A stretch of 64,000 bases of DNA, taken from NCBI GenBank assembly GCA_019752045.1, contig JAIEMP010000003.1, positions 124,001 through 188,000 of the forward strand, given 5' to 3'. This stretch comes from Chitinophagaceae bacterium (lineage in GTDB: Bacteria > Bacteroidota > Bacteroidia > Chitinophagales > Chitinophagaceae). Below are positions 8,709-17,204 of this stretch, one piece after another. A program made the translations under genes and the position numbers. Numbering within the stretch: position 1 is the stretch's first letter; the number at the start of each line of letters is the position of its first letter. The notes under the pieces were generated by a model, which made no database searches, was not told where the DNA came from, and saw nothing but the letters and a program-made list of their open reading frames with translations.

Positions 8709-9707
8709 TTGTTTTCCTTCGCACATATCGAGTACTTATTATTACTGGGTTTACTGGTACCGGTAGTCCTGTTATTTATTTTTTATCGCAGATGGAAGAA
8801 GAAAACAAAAAAGAAACTGGGCGATGAACAATTGGTGAACCTCTTAACAGCTAATCATTCCACAAAAAAGTTTTCAGCTAAGTTTATTCTGCTTTTAGCG
8901 GCCATGGCTTTTATTACATTAGGTGCTGCAAATCTGAGAGCGCCGGGTGCAGCAGAAAATGTAAACAGGAAAGGAAGAGATATTATCATTGCAATGGATG
9001 TAAGCAAGAGTATGCTGGCCGATGATGTAAAACCCAGCCGCCTTGAAAAATCAAAACAATTCATCAGCAAGTTATTTGATCAGTTACCTGATGATCGTAT
9101 TGGATTAATCTGGTTTGCAGGCAAAGCTTATTTGCCTATGCCGTTAACAGCCGACCAAGGCGCAGCAAGTTTGTTTGTACAATCTGCCGGTCCTGATGCG
9201 GTACCCACACAAGGCACAGTGATTGGTGAAGCATTGCGTTTATCAGCAGAAAGTTTTCCGCAGCAAAGCAAACGGTACAAAGTAGTATTGCTCATTACAG
9301 ATGGTGAAGATCATGATGAGAGTGCAATGAGCATGGCCAAACAATTAAAAGACAGGGGAATTTTATTAATCACTCTGGGTTTGGGTACTGCAGAGGGTTC
9401 GCCCATTATGGATCCTGACACAAAAGATTTCAAAAAAGATAAACTCGGTCAAACAATTGTAACCAAACTCAACGAACCCTTGCTTCAACAAATGGCTGTT
9501 ACCAACGGAGGGTTGTATGGCAACCTGCAGAATAATACAGATGCAATGATCAAAGAAGTGGCAGGTATCATTAATCAGCTGGAGAAAAAAGGAACGGAAG
9601 GCGAAGTGAGCAATACCAATTATATCAACTACTTTATGTGGTTTCTTGCATTTGCATTGCTGCTCTTAGTGATTGAAACATTTATCACCGAACGGAAAAA
9701 AGCATGA
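8709..9707 (+). CDS. VWA-domain membrane protein (BatA/BatB type)
   Basis: A 332-residue protein if translated from the TTG at 8709 (MFSFAHIEYLLLL), which matches the usual beginning of Bat proteins. Codons upstream back to 8652 have no conserved residues. Membrane helices lie at about 8-26, 58-75 and near the C-terminus (about 305-325). A von Willebrand A domain spans about 90-290 with a complete MIDAS: D97-V-S99-K-S101, the PLTAD threonine and ITDGED. Bat proteins were named from the Bacteroides aerotolerance operon. It overlaps the TPR gene by four bases (ATGA), so the two are translationally coupled. The moxR, DUF58 and batD neighbours normally found with it are absent. Confidence 0.85.
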   Translation: MFSFAHIEYLLLLGLLVPVVLLFIFYRRWKKKTKKKLGDEQLVNLLTANHSTKKFSAKFILLLAAMAFITLGAANLRAPGAAENVNRKGRDIIIAMDVSKSMLADDVKPSRLEKSKQFISKLFDQLPDDRIGLIWFAGKAYLPMPLTADQGAASLFVQSAGPDAVPTQGTVIGEALRLSAESFPQQSKRYKVVLLITDGEDHDESAMSMAKQLKDRGILLITLGLGTAEGSPIMDPDTKDFKKDKLGQTIVTKLNEPLLQQMAVTNGGLYGNLQNNTDAMIKEVAGIINQLEKKGTEGEVSNTNYINYFMWFLAFALLLLVIETFITERKKA

Positions 9708-10333
9708 AGATTTCATTCACCATATTATTCAGTTTAATTGTTTGCATTGCCTTTGCACAAACAGGCGAAGTGGTAAAAGGCAACAAACATTATAAAGAAG
9801 GTGATTTTGATAAAGCCGAAGCGGCCTATCAAAAAGCATTGAGCAAAAAACAAAATCCTGTTGCTCAGTACAACCTGGGTAATACGCTGTATAAGAAAGA
9901 AAAAACAGCTGATGCGATTAAGTCGTTTGAAGAAACAATCGCCAACACAACAGAAGCTGAACTGAAAGCAAAAGCATTGTACAATAAAGGAGTGCTTCTG
10001 CATAAGGATAACAAACTCAACGAAGCAATTGAAGCATACAAACAGGCATTGCGTTTAACTCCTGCCGATGAAGAGATCAGGAATAATCTGCAGCTTGCTT
10101 TAAGAGCCAAAAAGCAAAAAGATCCGCAGGAGCAGAAAAAGCAAAAGCAAAAAGAACAAAAGCCGAAAGAAGATAAAAAAACACCTCCCCCTCAGCCAAA
10201 ACCCCAGCAAAGTAAACTCACAAAGAAGCAGGCTGAACAATACCTCAAAGCATTGGAGCAAAAGGAAAAGCAACTACAGGAAAAAATGCGGAAAAAAACA
10301 GGCGTGCCAAGCCAACCGGAGAAGGACTGGTAA
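9704..10333 (+). CDS. TPR protein (BatC type)
   Basis: A 209-residue exported protein: signal peptide 1-18 (ending CIAFAQ), tetratricopeptide repeats at about residues 20-130 (AEAAYQKALSK, AQYNLGNTLYKKEKTADAIK, ALYNKGVLLHKDNKLNEAIE), then a highly charged Lys/Gln/Pro-rich tail with a coiled-coil-like end (ALEQKEKQLQEKMRKK). It overlaps the VWA gene by four bases and matches BatC in order and domain plan. It probably scaffolds a periplasmic or membrane complex with the VWA protein. Function in stress tolerance is family-level inference only. Confidence 0.85.
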   Translation: MKISFTILFSLIVCIAFAQTGEVVKGNKHYKEGDFDKAEAAYQKALSKKQNPVAQYNLGNTLYKKEKTADAIKSFEETIANTTEAELKAKALYNKGVLLHKDNKLNEAIEAYKQALRLTPADEEIRNNLQLALRAKKQKDPQEQKKQKQKEQKPKEDKKTPPPQPKPQQSKLTKKQAEQYLKALEQKEKQLQEKMRKKTGVPSQPEKDW

Positions 10334-10352
10334 AGAATTTGAAGATTGCTTC

Positions 10353-10487
10353 ATTTGAAAATTTGAAAATGGCAGTAAGTGCTTTTTGCTTAAACCTTAC
10401 AGCCCTTTCTTTGTTACATTTGTGCTGAAAATTCACAAGGTTTGTAAAGACGAATTTTCAAATTCAACCATTTTCAAATTTTCAAAT
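10353..10487. repeat. Perfect 20-bp inverted repeat enclosing the ispG promoter
   Basis: ATTTGAAAATTTGAAAATGG at 10353-10372 is the exact reverse complement of 10468-10487. The 95 bases between contain the ispG -7 box. The right arm ends two bases before the ispG ATG. Each arm also contains a short ATTTGAAA tandem. Confidence 0.85.
10415..10422 (+). promoter_or_regulatory. -7 box upstream of ispG
   Basis: TACATTTG is a perfect TAnnTTTG. It would give a leader of about 60 bases that ends with the right arm of the 20-bp inverted repeat. Confidence 0.5.
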
Positions 10488-10489
10488 AG

Positions 10490-12643
10490 ATGTTTTTATA
10501 TACTCCTTCCTTAACTGAATACAAACGACTGGCTACAAAAGAAGTAAAGATTGGTGATCTGTTGCTGGGCAACTTCAACCCCATCCGTGTGCAAACCATG
10601 ACGACTACCGATACCATGGATACCCTTGCAACAGTTGAGCAGAGTATCCGCTGTATTGAAGCAGGTGCAGAGCTGGTACGTATTACGGCACCATCAAAAA
10701 AAGAAGCTGAGAATTTACTCAACATTAAAAATGAATTGCGGAAAAGAGGTTACAATACACCGTTAGTAGCCGATATTCATTTTACACCAAATGCAGCAGA
10801 GATTGCAGCAAGGATCGTAGAAAAAGTGAGAGTGAACCCCGGTAACTATGTAGATAAGAAAAAATTTGAGCAGATTGATTATACCGATGCAGAATATCTG
10901 GAAGAGATCGATCGTATCCGTGAACGGTTTACTCCGTTAGTAAGTATTTGTAAAGAATATGGAACAGCAATGCGGATCGGAACCAATCATGGCTCATTAA
11001 GCGATCGTATCATGAGCCGTTATGGCGATACGGCCATTGGTATGGTGGAGAGTGCCATGGAGTTCTTACGGATTGCACGTGCCGAAAGCTTTCACAACAT
11101 TGTGCTGAGTATGAAGAGCAGTAACCCGCAGGTGATGGTGCAGGCGTATCGTTTGCTTATTCAGCAAATGGAAAATGAATTTCACGAAGCGTATCCTTTG
11201 CATCTGGGTGTTACTGAAGCAGGTGATGGTGAAGACGGACGTGTAAAAAGTGCTGCCGGTATTGGTACATTATTAGAAGATGGTATTGGCGATACCGTTC
11301 GGGTAAGTTTAACTGAAGATCCTGAGTTTGAAATTCCCGTTTGCAGAGATTTGGTGAAGCGATATAGCAGCCCCTCCCAAACCCTCCCCGGAAGGGAGGG
11401 CTTTGCCATAACACAAGCCACGCTTAACAGAGTTCCGGCAATTAATAATACGAGTTTGCAAAGCGGGCCTGGTGACATGATGGCCTCACCCTCCGGGGGA
11501 GGTCGGGAGGGGGCTTGGGGTTCTTTGCCTTACTCTCCCTTTGAATACAAACGAAGACAAACTTTTGCTGTATCAAATATTGGTGGTAAGCAAGTGCCGG
11601 TTGTTATAGCTGATCTCAGCAAGCTTCATAAAATTGAAGCAAAAGATCTGGAGAGTGTAGGTTATAAATATGATCCTGCAACAGATAAATGGACCATTGG
11701 AGATATGGCTGCTGATTATATTTTCATCAGCAATCAAACACTACATTTTGAACTGCCGGGTACATTAAAAGTAATTGTGTATCCTGAAACATGGAAAGAC
11801 TCAGTTACAACTGCAGCAGGTGAGCAAAAGTATTTTCCGATTTTTATGGACAGCGGTTATGCAGAGGCAGAAGAAAAAAGTGATGTATTGAATTTTGTGA
11901 TGATTGATTGCTATAGTGATGAAACACCGGTGAATGATTATCCCTATCTCGATGTATTGGCCAATGACCCAACAGTTGTGCTATGTTTAAGCAGTACCAA
12001 CAAAAACGCCATGCAAAGTGTACGGCGTATGTTTGTTGAGTTGATGAACAGACATATCAAGAACCCGGTTGTGTTGATTACCGACAGCAACTGGCAAACT
12101 GCAGATGAACATTTAATTCATTATTCAACAGAGTGTGGTGCATTGTTACTCGATGGTATGGGCGATGGTATTTGTTTGGGAATGACCGGTGAAAGCTATC
12201 AGCAATTTGCAGACGAAGAAAATAAATTAGGAGGCCGGCGTTACTCCTCACCCTTTGGGGGAGGTCGGGAGGGGGCCGAACAATTCATCAATAACACTGC
12301 TTTCACTATTTTACAAGCTACACGTACAAGAATTTCAAAGACAGAATATATTTCCTGCCCCAGTTGCGGACGAACCTTATTTGATCTGCAGGAAACAACT
12401 GCAAAGATCCGTTCGGTTACTAATCATCTCAAAGGTGTAAAAATTGCAATTATGGGGTGTATTGTAAATGGCCCCGGCGAAATGGCCGATGCAGATTTTG
12501 GATATGTGGGCAGCGGTCCCGGAAAGATTACGTTGTATAAAGGAAAAGAAGTGGTTAAAAAAAATATAGACAGTGAGGTTGCAGTAAACGAACTCATTGG
12601 TTTATTAAAAGAAAGTGATGCGTGGGTAGAGCCTGCAGTATAA
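10490..12643 (+). CDS. ispG: IspG, 4-hydroxy-3-methylbut-2-enyl diphosphate synthase, long form with three repeat-encoded insertions
   Basis: IspG reduces 2-C-methyl-erythritol 2,4-cyclodiphosphate to HMBPP in the MEP isoprenoid pathway, using a [4Fe-4S] cluster. The N-terminal TIM barrel (about 15-290) carries ITAPSKKEAENL and GVTEAGDGEDG. A large insert domain follows, as in plant and Bacteroidota enzymes. The reductase domain (about 600-717) has cluster ligands C623, C626 and C657 and the conserved glutamate E664 in NGPGE. At 717 residues it is longer than I would expect even for the long form. The excess is at least partly explained by three copies of a palindromic repeat translated at about residues 293-304, 332-342 and 585-596. 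All catalytic residues are intact, so it is probably functional. Confidence 0.93.
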   Translation: MFLYTPSLTEYKRLATKEVKIGDLLLGNFNPIRVQTMTTTDTMDTLATVEQSIRCIEAGAELVRITAPSKKEAENLLNIKNELRKRGYNTPLVADIHFTPNAAEIAARIVEKVRVNPGNYVDKKKFEQIDYTDAEYLEEIDRIRERFTPLVSICKEYGTAMRIGTNHGSLSDRIMSRYGDTAIGMVESAMEFLRIARAESFHNIVLSMKSSNPQVMVQAYRLLIQQMENEFHEAYPLHLGVTEAGDGEDGRVKSAAGIGTLLEDGIGDTVRVSLTEDPEFEIPVCRDLVKRYSSPSQTLPGREGFAITQATLNRVPAINNTSLQSGPGDMMASPSGGGREGAWGSLPYSPFEYKRRQTFAVSNIGGKQVPVVIADLSKLHKIEAKDLESVGYKYDPATDKWTIGDMAADYIFISNQTLHFELPGTLKVIVYPETWKDSVTTAAGEQKYFPIFMDSGYAEAEEKSDVLNFVMIDCYSDETPVNDYPYLDVLANDPTVVLCLSSTNKNAMQSVRRMFVELMNRHIKNPVVLITDSNWQTADEHLIHYSTECGALLLDGMGDGICLGMTGESYQQFADEENKLGGRRYSSPFGGGREGAEQFINNTAFTILQATRTRISKTEYISCPSCGRTLFDLQETTAKIRSVTNHLKGVKIAIMGCIVNGPGEMADADFGYVGSGPGKITLYKGKEVVKKNIDSEVAVNELIGLLKESDAWVEPAV
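11369..11403 (+). repeat. Palindromic repeat family 1, copy A (inside ispG)
   Basis: A C-rich arm followed by CCCTCCCC-GGAA-GGGAGGG. It is translated as part of ispG to SPSQTLPGREG. It lies in the opposite orientation to copies B and D relative to the coding strand. Confidence 0.85.
11483..11515 (-). repeat. Palindromic repeat family 1, copy B (inside ispG)
   Basis: Read on the minus strand: GCCCCCTCCCGACC, then CTCCCCCGGAGGGTGAGG. The coding strand yields ASPSGGGREGA, the same peptide as copies C and D. Confidence 0.85.
12242..12277 (-). repeat. Palindromic repeat family 1, copy D (inside ispG)
   Basis: Nearly identical to copy B, with CCAAAGG instead of CGGAGG at the hairpin tip. It is translated as YSSPFGGGREGA in the segment just before the IspG cluster-binding domain. 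Confidence 0.85.
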
Positions 12644-12679
12644 TGTTTACTTTATGATTTTTAATTCCCTGTTTTTATT

Positions 12680-14284
12680 ATGATTCAAACAGATTTTTTA
12701 GTGATAGGCTCGGGTATTGCAGGTTTAACTTATGCCATTAAAGTAGCAGAAGCTTGCCCCGATAAAAAAGTGTTGATTGTTACCAAATCAACTTCCGATG
12801 AAACCAATACCAAGTATGCACAAGGTGGAATTGCTGTTGTACATGATCCGGAGAACGACAGCTTTGATAAACATATTGATGATACATTGATTGCAGGAGA
12901 TGGGTTGTGTAATAAAGATATTGTTGAGATAGTTGTAAAGGAAGGTCCGCAACGGGTGAATGAACTTATTGAATGGGGTGCCAAATTCGACAAAGAAAAA
13001 GATGGTGATTATTCATTGGGAAAAGAAGGTGGCCATAGTGAACACCGCATCATGCATCATAAAGATGTAACCGGTGCAGAAATGGAAAGAGCTTTATTGG
13101 AAACCATCCGCAGGAGTAAGAATATTCAACTGGTGAATCATTATTTTATTGTTGATCTTATTACACAGCATCACCTCGGTTTTCTCATCACCAAAGCAAC
13201 ACCCGATGTACAATGTTATGGCGTGTATGCACTTAATCTGCAAACCAACCAGATTGAAATTTTACAGTCAACCATTACTTTACTGGCAACAGGTGGTAAC
13301 GGTCAGGTATATCGCACAACAACCAATCCATCTATTGCAAGTGGCGATGGTGTGGCAATGGTGTACCGTGCAAAAGGGCGTATAGAAAATATGGAGTTCA
13401 TACAATTTCATCCAACAGCATTGTACCAGGCCGGACAAAAAGGCCAGGCTTTTTTAATTACTGAAGCAGTACGTGGCGATGGTGGTATACTTCGTAACCA
13501 CAAAGGTGAAGCGTTTATGGAACGTTACGATGAACGGAAAGATCTTGCACCCCGTGATATTGTTGCAAGAGCAATTGACAGTGAAATGAAGATCAACGGC
13601 ACCGAACATGTGTGGCTCGATTGCAGGCATATGGATGTAAAAAAATTCATTCATCATTTTCCGAATATTTATGAGAAATGCATAAGTCTCGGTATTGATG
13701 TAGCGCAACACATGATCCCCGTTGCACCAGCAGCACATTACAGTTGCGGCGGTATTAAAACAGATGAGTGGGGAAGAACATCCATCCGGAATTTATATGC
13801 AGCAGGCGAATGTGCCAGCACAGGATTGCATGGAGCAAATCGTTTAGCCAGCAATTCATTACTGGAAGCAATGGTGTTTGCACACCGCAGTTATATGGAT
13901 GCATCTGAGAAAATAAAATCTGCAGATGCTATTCAGCCACCACTTCCTGCATGGAATACAAGAGGTACCAGTTATCCAAAAGAAATGATCCTGATTACAC
14001 AAAGCCTGAAAGAATTGCAACAGGTGATGAGTGATTATGTTGGTATTGTGCGGAATGATATTCGTTTGCAAAGAGCTTTAAGAAGATTGGATCTGTTATG
14101 GGAAGAAACAGAAGAGCTATACCGCAGCACCATCATATCACCGCAGATCATGGAACTGCGTAACATGATCACTGTTGGTTATCTTATTACAAAAGCTGCG
14201 GGGTTCCGGAAAGAAAGCAGGGGTCTGCATTACAATACGGATTATCCTGAAAAAAACCCTTTACTGCAAAACATCGTTCTGTAA
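12680..14284 (+). CDS. nadB: L-aspartate oxidase
   Basis: This 534-residue FAD enzyme oxidises L-aspartate to iminoaspartate, the first step of de novo NAD synthesis. The dinucleotide-binding GSGIAGL is at residues 9-15. The flavoprotein signatures TKYAQGGIAVV (about 44-54), EGGHSEHRIMHHKD, MEFIQFHPTALY and AGECASTGLHGANRLASNSL are all present. The C-terminal helical domain is complete. Length matches the family (about 530-540). It starts 36 bases after ispG in the same direction. nadA and nadC are not in the window. Confidence 0.95.
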   Translation: MIQTDFLVIGSGIAGLTYAIKVAEACPDKKVLIVTKSTSDETNTKYAQGGIAVVHDPENDSFDKHIDDTLIAGDGLCNKDIVEIVVKEGPQRVNELIEWGAKFDKEKDGDYSLGKEGGHSEHRIMHHKDVTGAEMERALLETIRRSKNIQLVNHYFIVDLITQHHLGFLITKATPDVQCYGVYALNLQTNQIEILQSTITLLATGGNGQVYRTTTNPSIASGDGVAMVYRAKGRIENMEFIQFHPTALYQAGQKGQAFLITEAVRGDGGILRNHKGEAFMERYDERKDLAPRDIVARAIDSEMKINGTEHVWLDCRHMDVKKFIHHFPNIYEKCISLGIDVAQHMIPVAPAAHYSCGGIKTDEWGRTSIRNLYAAGECASTGLHGANRLASNSLLEAMVFAHRSYMDASEKIKSADAIQPPLPAWNTRGTSYPKEMILITQSLKELQQVMSDYVGIVRNDIRLQRALRRLDLLWEETEELYRSTIISPQIMELRNMITVGYLITKAAGFRKESRGLHYNTDYPEKNPLLQNIVL

Positions 14285-14297
14285 TTTTATTGCACGC

Positions 14298-15179
14298 ATG
14301 TATTATATCATTTACCCTTTTCTGAAACTGCTTTCATTTCTTCCACTTGCTGTATTGTACCTGTTGAGTGATGTTGTTTATTTTCTTGCAGTATATGTAT
14401 TTAAATACCGCAGAAAAGTAGTGATGAGTAACCTGCTCATTGCATTCCCTGAAAAAACAGAAGCAGAACGAACAAGGATTATGAAAGACTTTTATCATAA
14501 TTTTTGTGATACACTCATTGAAACAATCAAACTGTTTTCCTGGAACAGAGAAAAAATTCTCAGGCATATTGATGGAAATATTGAAGTGATCAATGCATTT
14601 GTTGGTAAGGAACAAAGCGTACAGGTCATGAGCGGTCATTTTTTTAATTGGGAAATTGCAAACCTTGGTGTAAGTGAATTATGTAAGCTTCCGTTTGTTG
14701 CTGTGTACATGCCCATCTCTAATAAACCATTGAACCGTATTTTTTATGAACTACGAAAAAAAACAGGAACCATCCTCATCTCTGCAACAGATTTTAAAAA
14801 CGAAATAGGCGATTATTTAAAGAATCAATATGCGCTGATTCTTGTGGGCGATCAGAATCCCGGCAATCCGGCAAATGCATACTGGCTCAATTTTTTTGGT
14901 AAACCTGCTCCGTTTGTAAAGGGTCCTGAAAAAGGAGCAAGGCAGAATAGTACAGCAGTTGTATACATAGATTATTATAAAGTAAAACGTGGATACTACC
15001 GTTTTGATGTGGAGCTGATTACAACCACACCCAATGTATATAAAGAAGCTGAACTAACAAGGCTGCTGGTAAATAAAGTAGAAGACTCTATCCGTCAACG
15101 CCCCGCTAACTATTTATGGAGCCATCGCCGCTGGAAACATGAATGGAAAGAAGAATACAGAGAGTCATTCATAGATTAG
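14298..15179 (+). CDS. Lysophospholipid/lipid A acyltransferase (LpxL/HtrB family)
   Basis: A 293-residue membrane protein with an N-terminal helix (about residues 5-35) and the catalytic H(x4)E motif as H114-FFNW-E119, typical of lipid A secondary acyltransferases. Further family marks are FPEKTEAE (50-57), GDQNPGNP and NYLWSHRRWK near the C-terminus. It should acylate lipid A precursors, or a related lipid, on the inner face of the inner membrane. The ATG at 14298, 13 bases after nadB stops, gives the canonical N-terminus; the reading frame continues upstream inside nadB, but that is overlap without conserved residues. The exact acyl donor and position cannot be told. Confidence 0.88.
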   Translation: MYYIIYPFLKLLSFLPLAVLYLLSDVVYFLAVYVFKYRRKVVMSNLLIAFPEKTEAERTRIMKDFYHNFCDTLIETIKLFSWNREKILRHIDGNIEVINAFVGKEQSVQVMSGHFFNWEIANLGVSELCKLPFVAVYMPISNKPLNRIFYELRKKTGTILISATDFKNEIGDYLKNQYALILVGDQNPGNPANAYWLNFFGKPAPFVKGPEKGARQNSTAVVYIDYYKVKRGYYRFDVELITTTPNVYKEAELTRLLVNKVEDSIRQRPANYLWSHRRWKHEWKEEYRESFID

Positions 15180-15196
15180 CAAAACGATGAGAAGCA

Positions 15197-15817
15197 TTAA
15201 CGTTGTCTTGGTCCCCACATCAGTTTTAACCCTGCACCAAAACCACCTCCCGAATACTTATTTGTATAATTTGCTTCGTAATCTTCCTTACTTCCGGTAA
15301 ACGCTCTGTAAGAGCCAAAGAGTCCTACAAAAAGCGGCCGTCCCTGACCGTTACCTCTTACCTGAAAATTATAACCTACATCGCCTCCATAGTTGAACAC
15401 ATAAGGCAATTCGCCAGTATCTGAGTCGGATAAGAGTGAATAACCAATCATTGGTTTTAAGTACAAGCCTTTGATGAGGATAAAATACAGACCATAGTCG
15501 AGCGATAAGGCATAGTTGCCATTAAAATAATTAAACCCAACCTGGCTCGATCCGGCAATTTTCCTGGTTAAGGTGTTATAACCTTCAAACGAAATACCAA
15601 AGGATGGGTAAGGTATTTCATAAGTTTTATCACGGCTGTCGAGTGAATAATTGATACGGCTGTAATGAAAATTAAAAGCACTGTACTTAATAAAATTCCG
15701 GTTGCCACTCGATTTGGTGGTTTCAAATTCAAAGTCGTTAAATCCTTCCATCGAACGTTGGGCGCTGGCGGTATAACAGGCCATGCAAATGCATAGCAGT
15801 CGGAACATTTTTCTCAT
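15197..15817 (-). CDS. Secreted outer-membrane-type protein, unknown
   Basis: A 206-residue protein from the ATG at 15817 with a signal peptide (residues 1-20, ending YTASAQ). The mature part shows repeated short amphipathic strands, with many Tyr/Phe/Gly (SLDYGLYFILIKGLYLKPMI, GGGFGAGLKLMWG), as in small outer-membrane beta-barrels. No specific family is recognised. It is convergent with the acyltransferase gene, 17 bases apart, with no clear terminator in between. Confidence 0.7.
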   Translation of the reverse strand: MRKMFRLLCICMACYTASAQRSMEGFNDFEFETTKSSGNRNFIKYSAFNFHYSRINYSLDSRDKTYEIPYPSFGISFEGYNTLTRKIAGSSQVGFNYFNGNYALSLDYGLYFILIKGLYLKPMIGYSLLSDSDTGELPYVFNYGGDVGYNFQVRGNGQGRPLFVGLFGSYRAFTGSKEDYEANYTNKYSGGGFGAGLKLMWGPRQR

Positions 15818-16006
15818 ACAAGTGTTTTGGGTGATGATGATGTAAAGATTCGTAAGAGACCACAGCAAATCAATGGAATACCAACGGTATATCGCGGGGT
15901 GAAAACACCCGAAACAATTAGTTATTGAACGCTTGAATGAAAGGCTTGCAAGAATGAGATTTGAGTTCTATATTGAATGTATTATCCACATTTTAAATTT
16001 ACAATT

Positions 16007-16495
16007 ATGCCAGTAACACAACAGAGCAAACCAATTACCCGGATGGAAGCAAATGCGTATATTAAAAACTATCAGGAAACGCAGGATATTATTCAAAAAG
16101 CAGCAATTGCCAAATTTGAGGTACAAACCGATACGATGGGCAAAAGGGCATTAAATATGAGCAAATGTGAATGGAATGCTTTTATTTTCACTAAAGAATC
16201 AATATTAGATTTTTTTGGGATTAAGGAGTTGCAGCCAAGAGATCCGAAAAAAAACTGTGAGTATTTAGCCGTTATTTTGGGTGCATATGGAGATAATGAA
16301 AGTCCCAAAAAACCTGGCGAGATCACTGTAATGGTAGCAGGGGTTAATAAAAAACAAGGAAGTGAAGATGAATTGGTTACACTAAATTGGCCCGAACCGG
16401 CAAGGCAGCATCCTCCAACAAGAGTAGTTGATTATTTACCAGATCCAAACTCAACTGATTCAAATAATCAAATAACCTTTAAAATTTTACAATAG
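16007..16495 (+). CDS. Cytoplasmic protein of unknown function
   Basis: A 162-residue protein from the ATG at 16007 with no signal peptide or membrane segment. It begins MPVTQQSKPITRMEANAYI and contains a central hydrophobic strand pair (YLAVILGAYGD and EITVMVAGVNKK). No family is recognised. It is 28 bases ahead of the seven-helix membrane protein gene and may belong to the same transcript as the two-component system. The upstream region carries TAAATTTA, one base off the -7 consensus. Confidence 0.65.
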   Translation: MPVTQQSKPITRMEANAYIKNYQETQDIIQKAAIAKFEVQTDTMGKRALNMSKCEWNAFIFTKESILDFFGIKELQPRDPKKNCEYLAVILGAYGDNESPKKPGEITVMVAGVNKKQGSEDELVTLNWPEPARQHPPTRVVDYLPDPNSTDSNNQITFKILQ

Positions 16496-16523
16496 TTCTT
16501 TTTCTGATCGTATTTTCATAGAT

Positions 16524-17204
16524 ATGAAAATAAGTTTTCAGGAAATACTTGGTTTCATTTCTATATGGAGTATTATGTTGCCTCTTTTGTGCGGACTTAT
16601 TTTATTTAAGTATTTATCAAAAGATTCTTTTATTATTTGGGGGGTTGTTGTTGCGGCTACAATCCCTCAAGTAATTTCAAAATTAATAAATGATAAATCA
16701 TTTATTAGTATTACATACAACTTGTATACGATTGTTGAGTTCCTTTTTTTATTCTTATTTATGTTTAGAAAAATGACCTCTAATAAATCTAAAATAATTA
16801 TTGGAAGTGTATCAATATTTTTCCCTGTACTAATTATTTTCTTTTTAGTGAAACTTAATCTGTCTTCAAGATTTTTTAATGAGTGGGTATGCTTTACTAG
16901 TATTATATATACGTTAGGAGTACTGTTAATATTATTTGAGCAGTATATTTCTGATAATATATCAATTACTAAAAAAAGCCCTCATTTTTGGTTTTTGTCA
17001 GGAATCCTTTTCTATTCACCCTGCACCATTCTTGTTTTTTCACTTTGGAATTTTATAAAGAAGGCACAATCTGAAGTACTGTATAATATTTGGATCATAC
17101 ATCATTTGTTTAATATTTTGTTATACGTAACTTTTTTTATTGGAATGTATATTGATTATCGTAATAAGCATTTAAGTAAATTAACTAATAAGCAGGATGC
17201 TTAA
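16524..17204 (+). CDS. Seven-helix integral membrane protein, possible sensor partner
   Basis: A 226-residue protein made almost wholly of seven hydrophobic helices, at about residues 8-28, 36-52, 65-81, 90-109, 122-141, 152-176 and 190-210, with a short charged tail. No enzymatic motif is seen. It overlaps the histidine kinase gene by eight bases, so the two are likely coupled. The kinase has just one membrane helix and no sensory domain, so this protein is a reasonable candidate for the sensory module. Base composition is more AT-rich than the neighbours. Its ligand is unknown. Confidence 0.75.
   Translation: MKISFQEILGFISIWSIMLPLLCGLILFKYLSKDSFIIWGVVVAATIPQVISKLINDKSFISITYNLYTIVEFLFLFLFMFRKMTSNKSKIIIGSVSIFFPVLIIFFLVKLNLSSRFFNEWVCFTSIIYTLGVLLILFEQYISDNISITKKSPHFWFLSGILFYSPCTILVFSLWNFIKKAQSEVLYNIWIIHHLFNILLYVTFFIGMYIDYRNKHLSKLTNKQDA

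Noticed and set aside
11369-11515. Possibility that the in-frame ispG palindromes are assembly artefacts
   Set aside because: Three copies differ in sequence and orientation and the frame stays open through all of them, which an artefact would not be expected to give.
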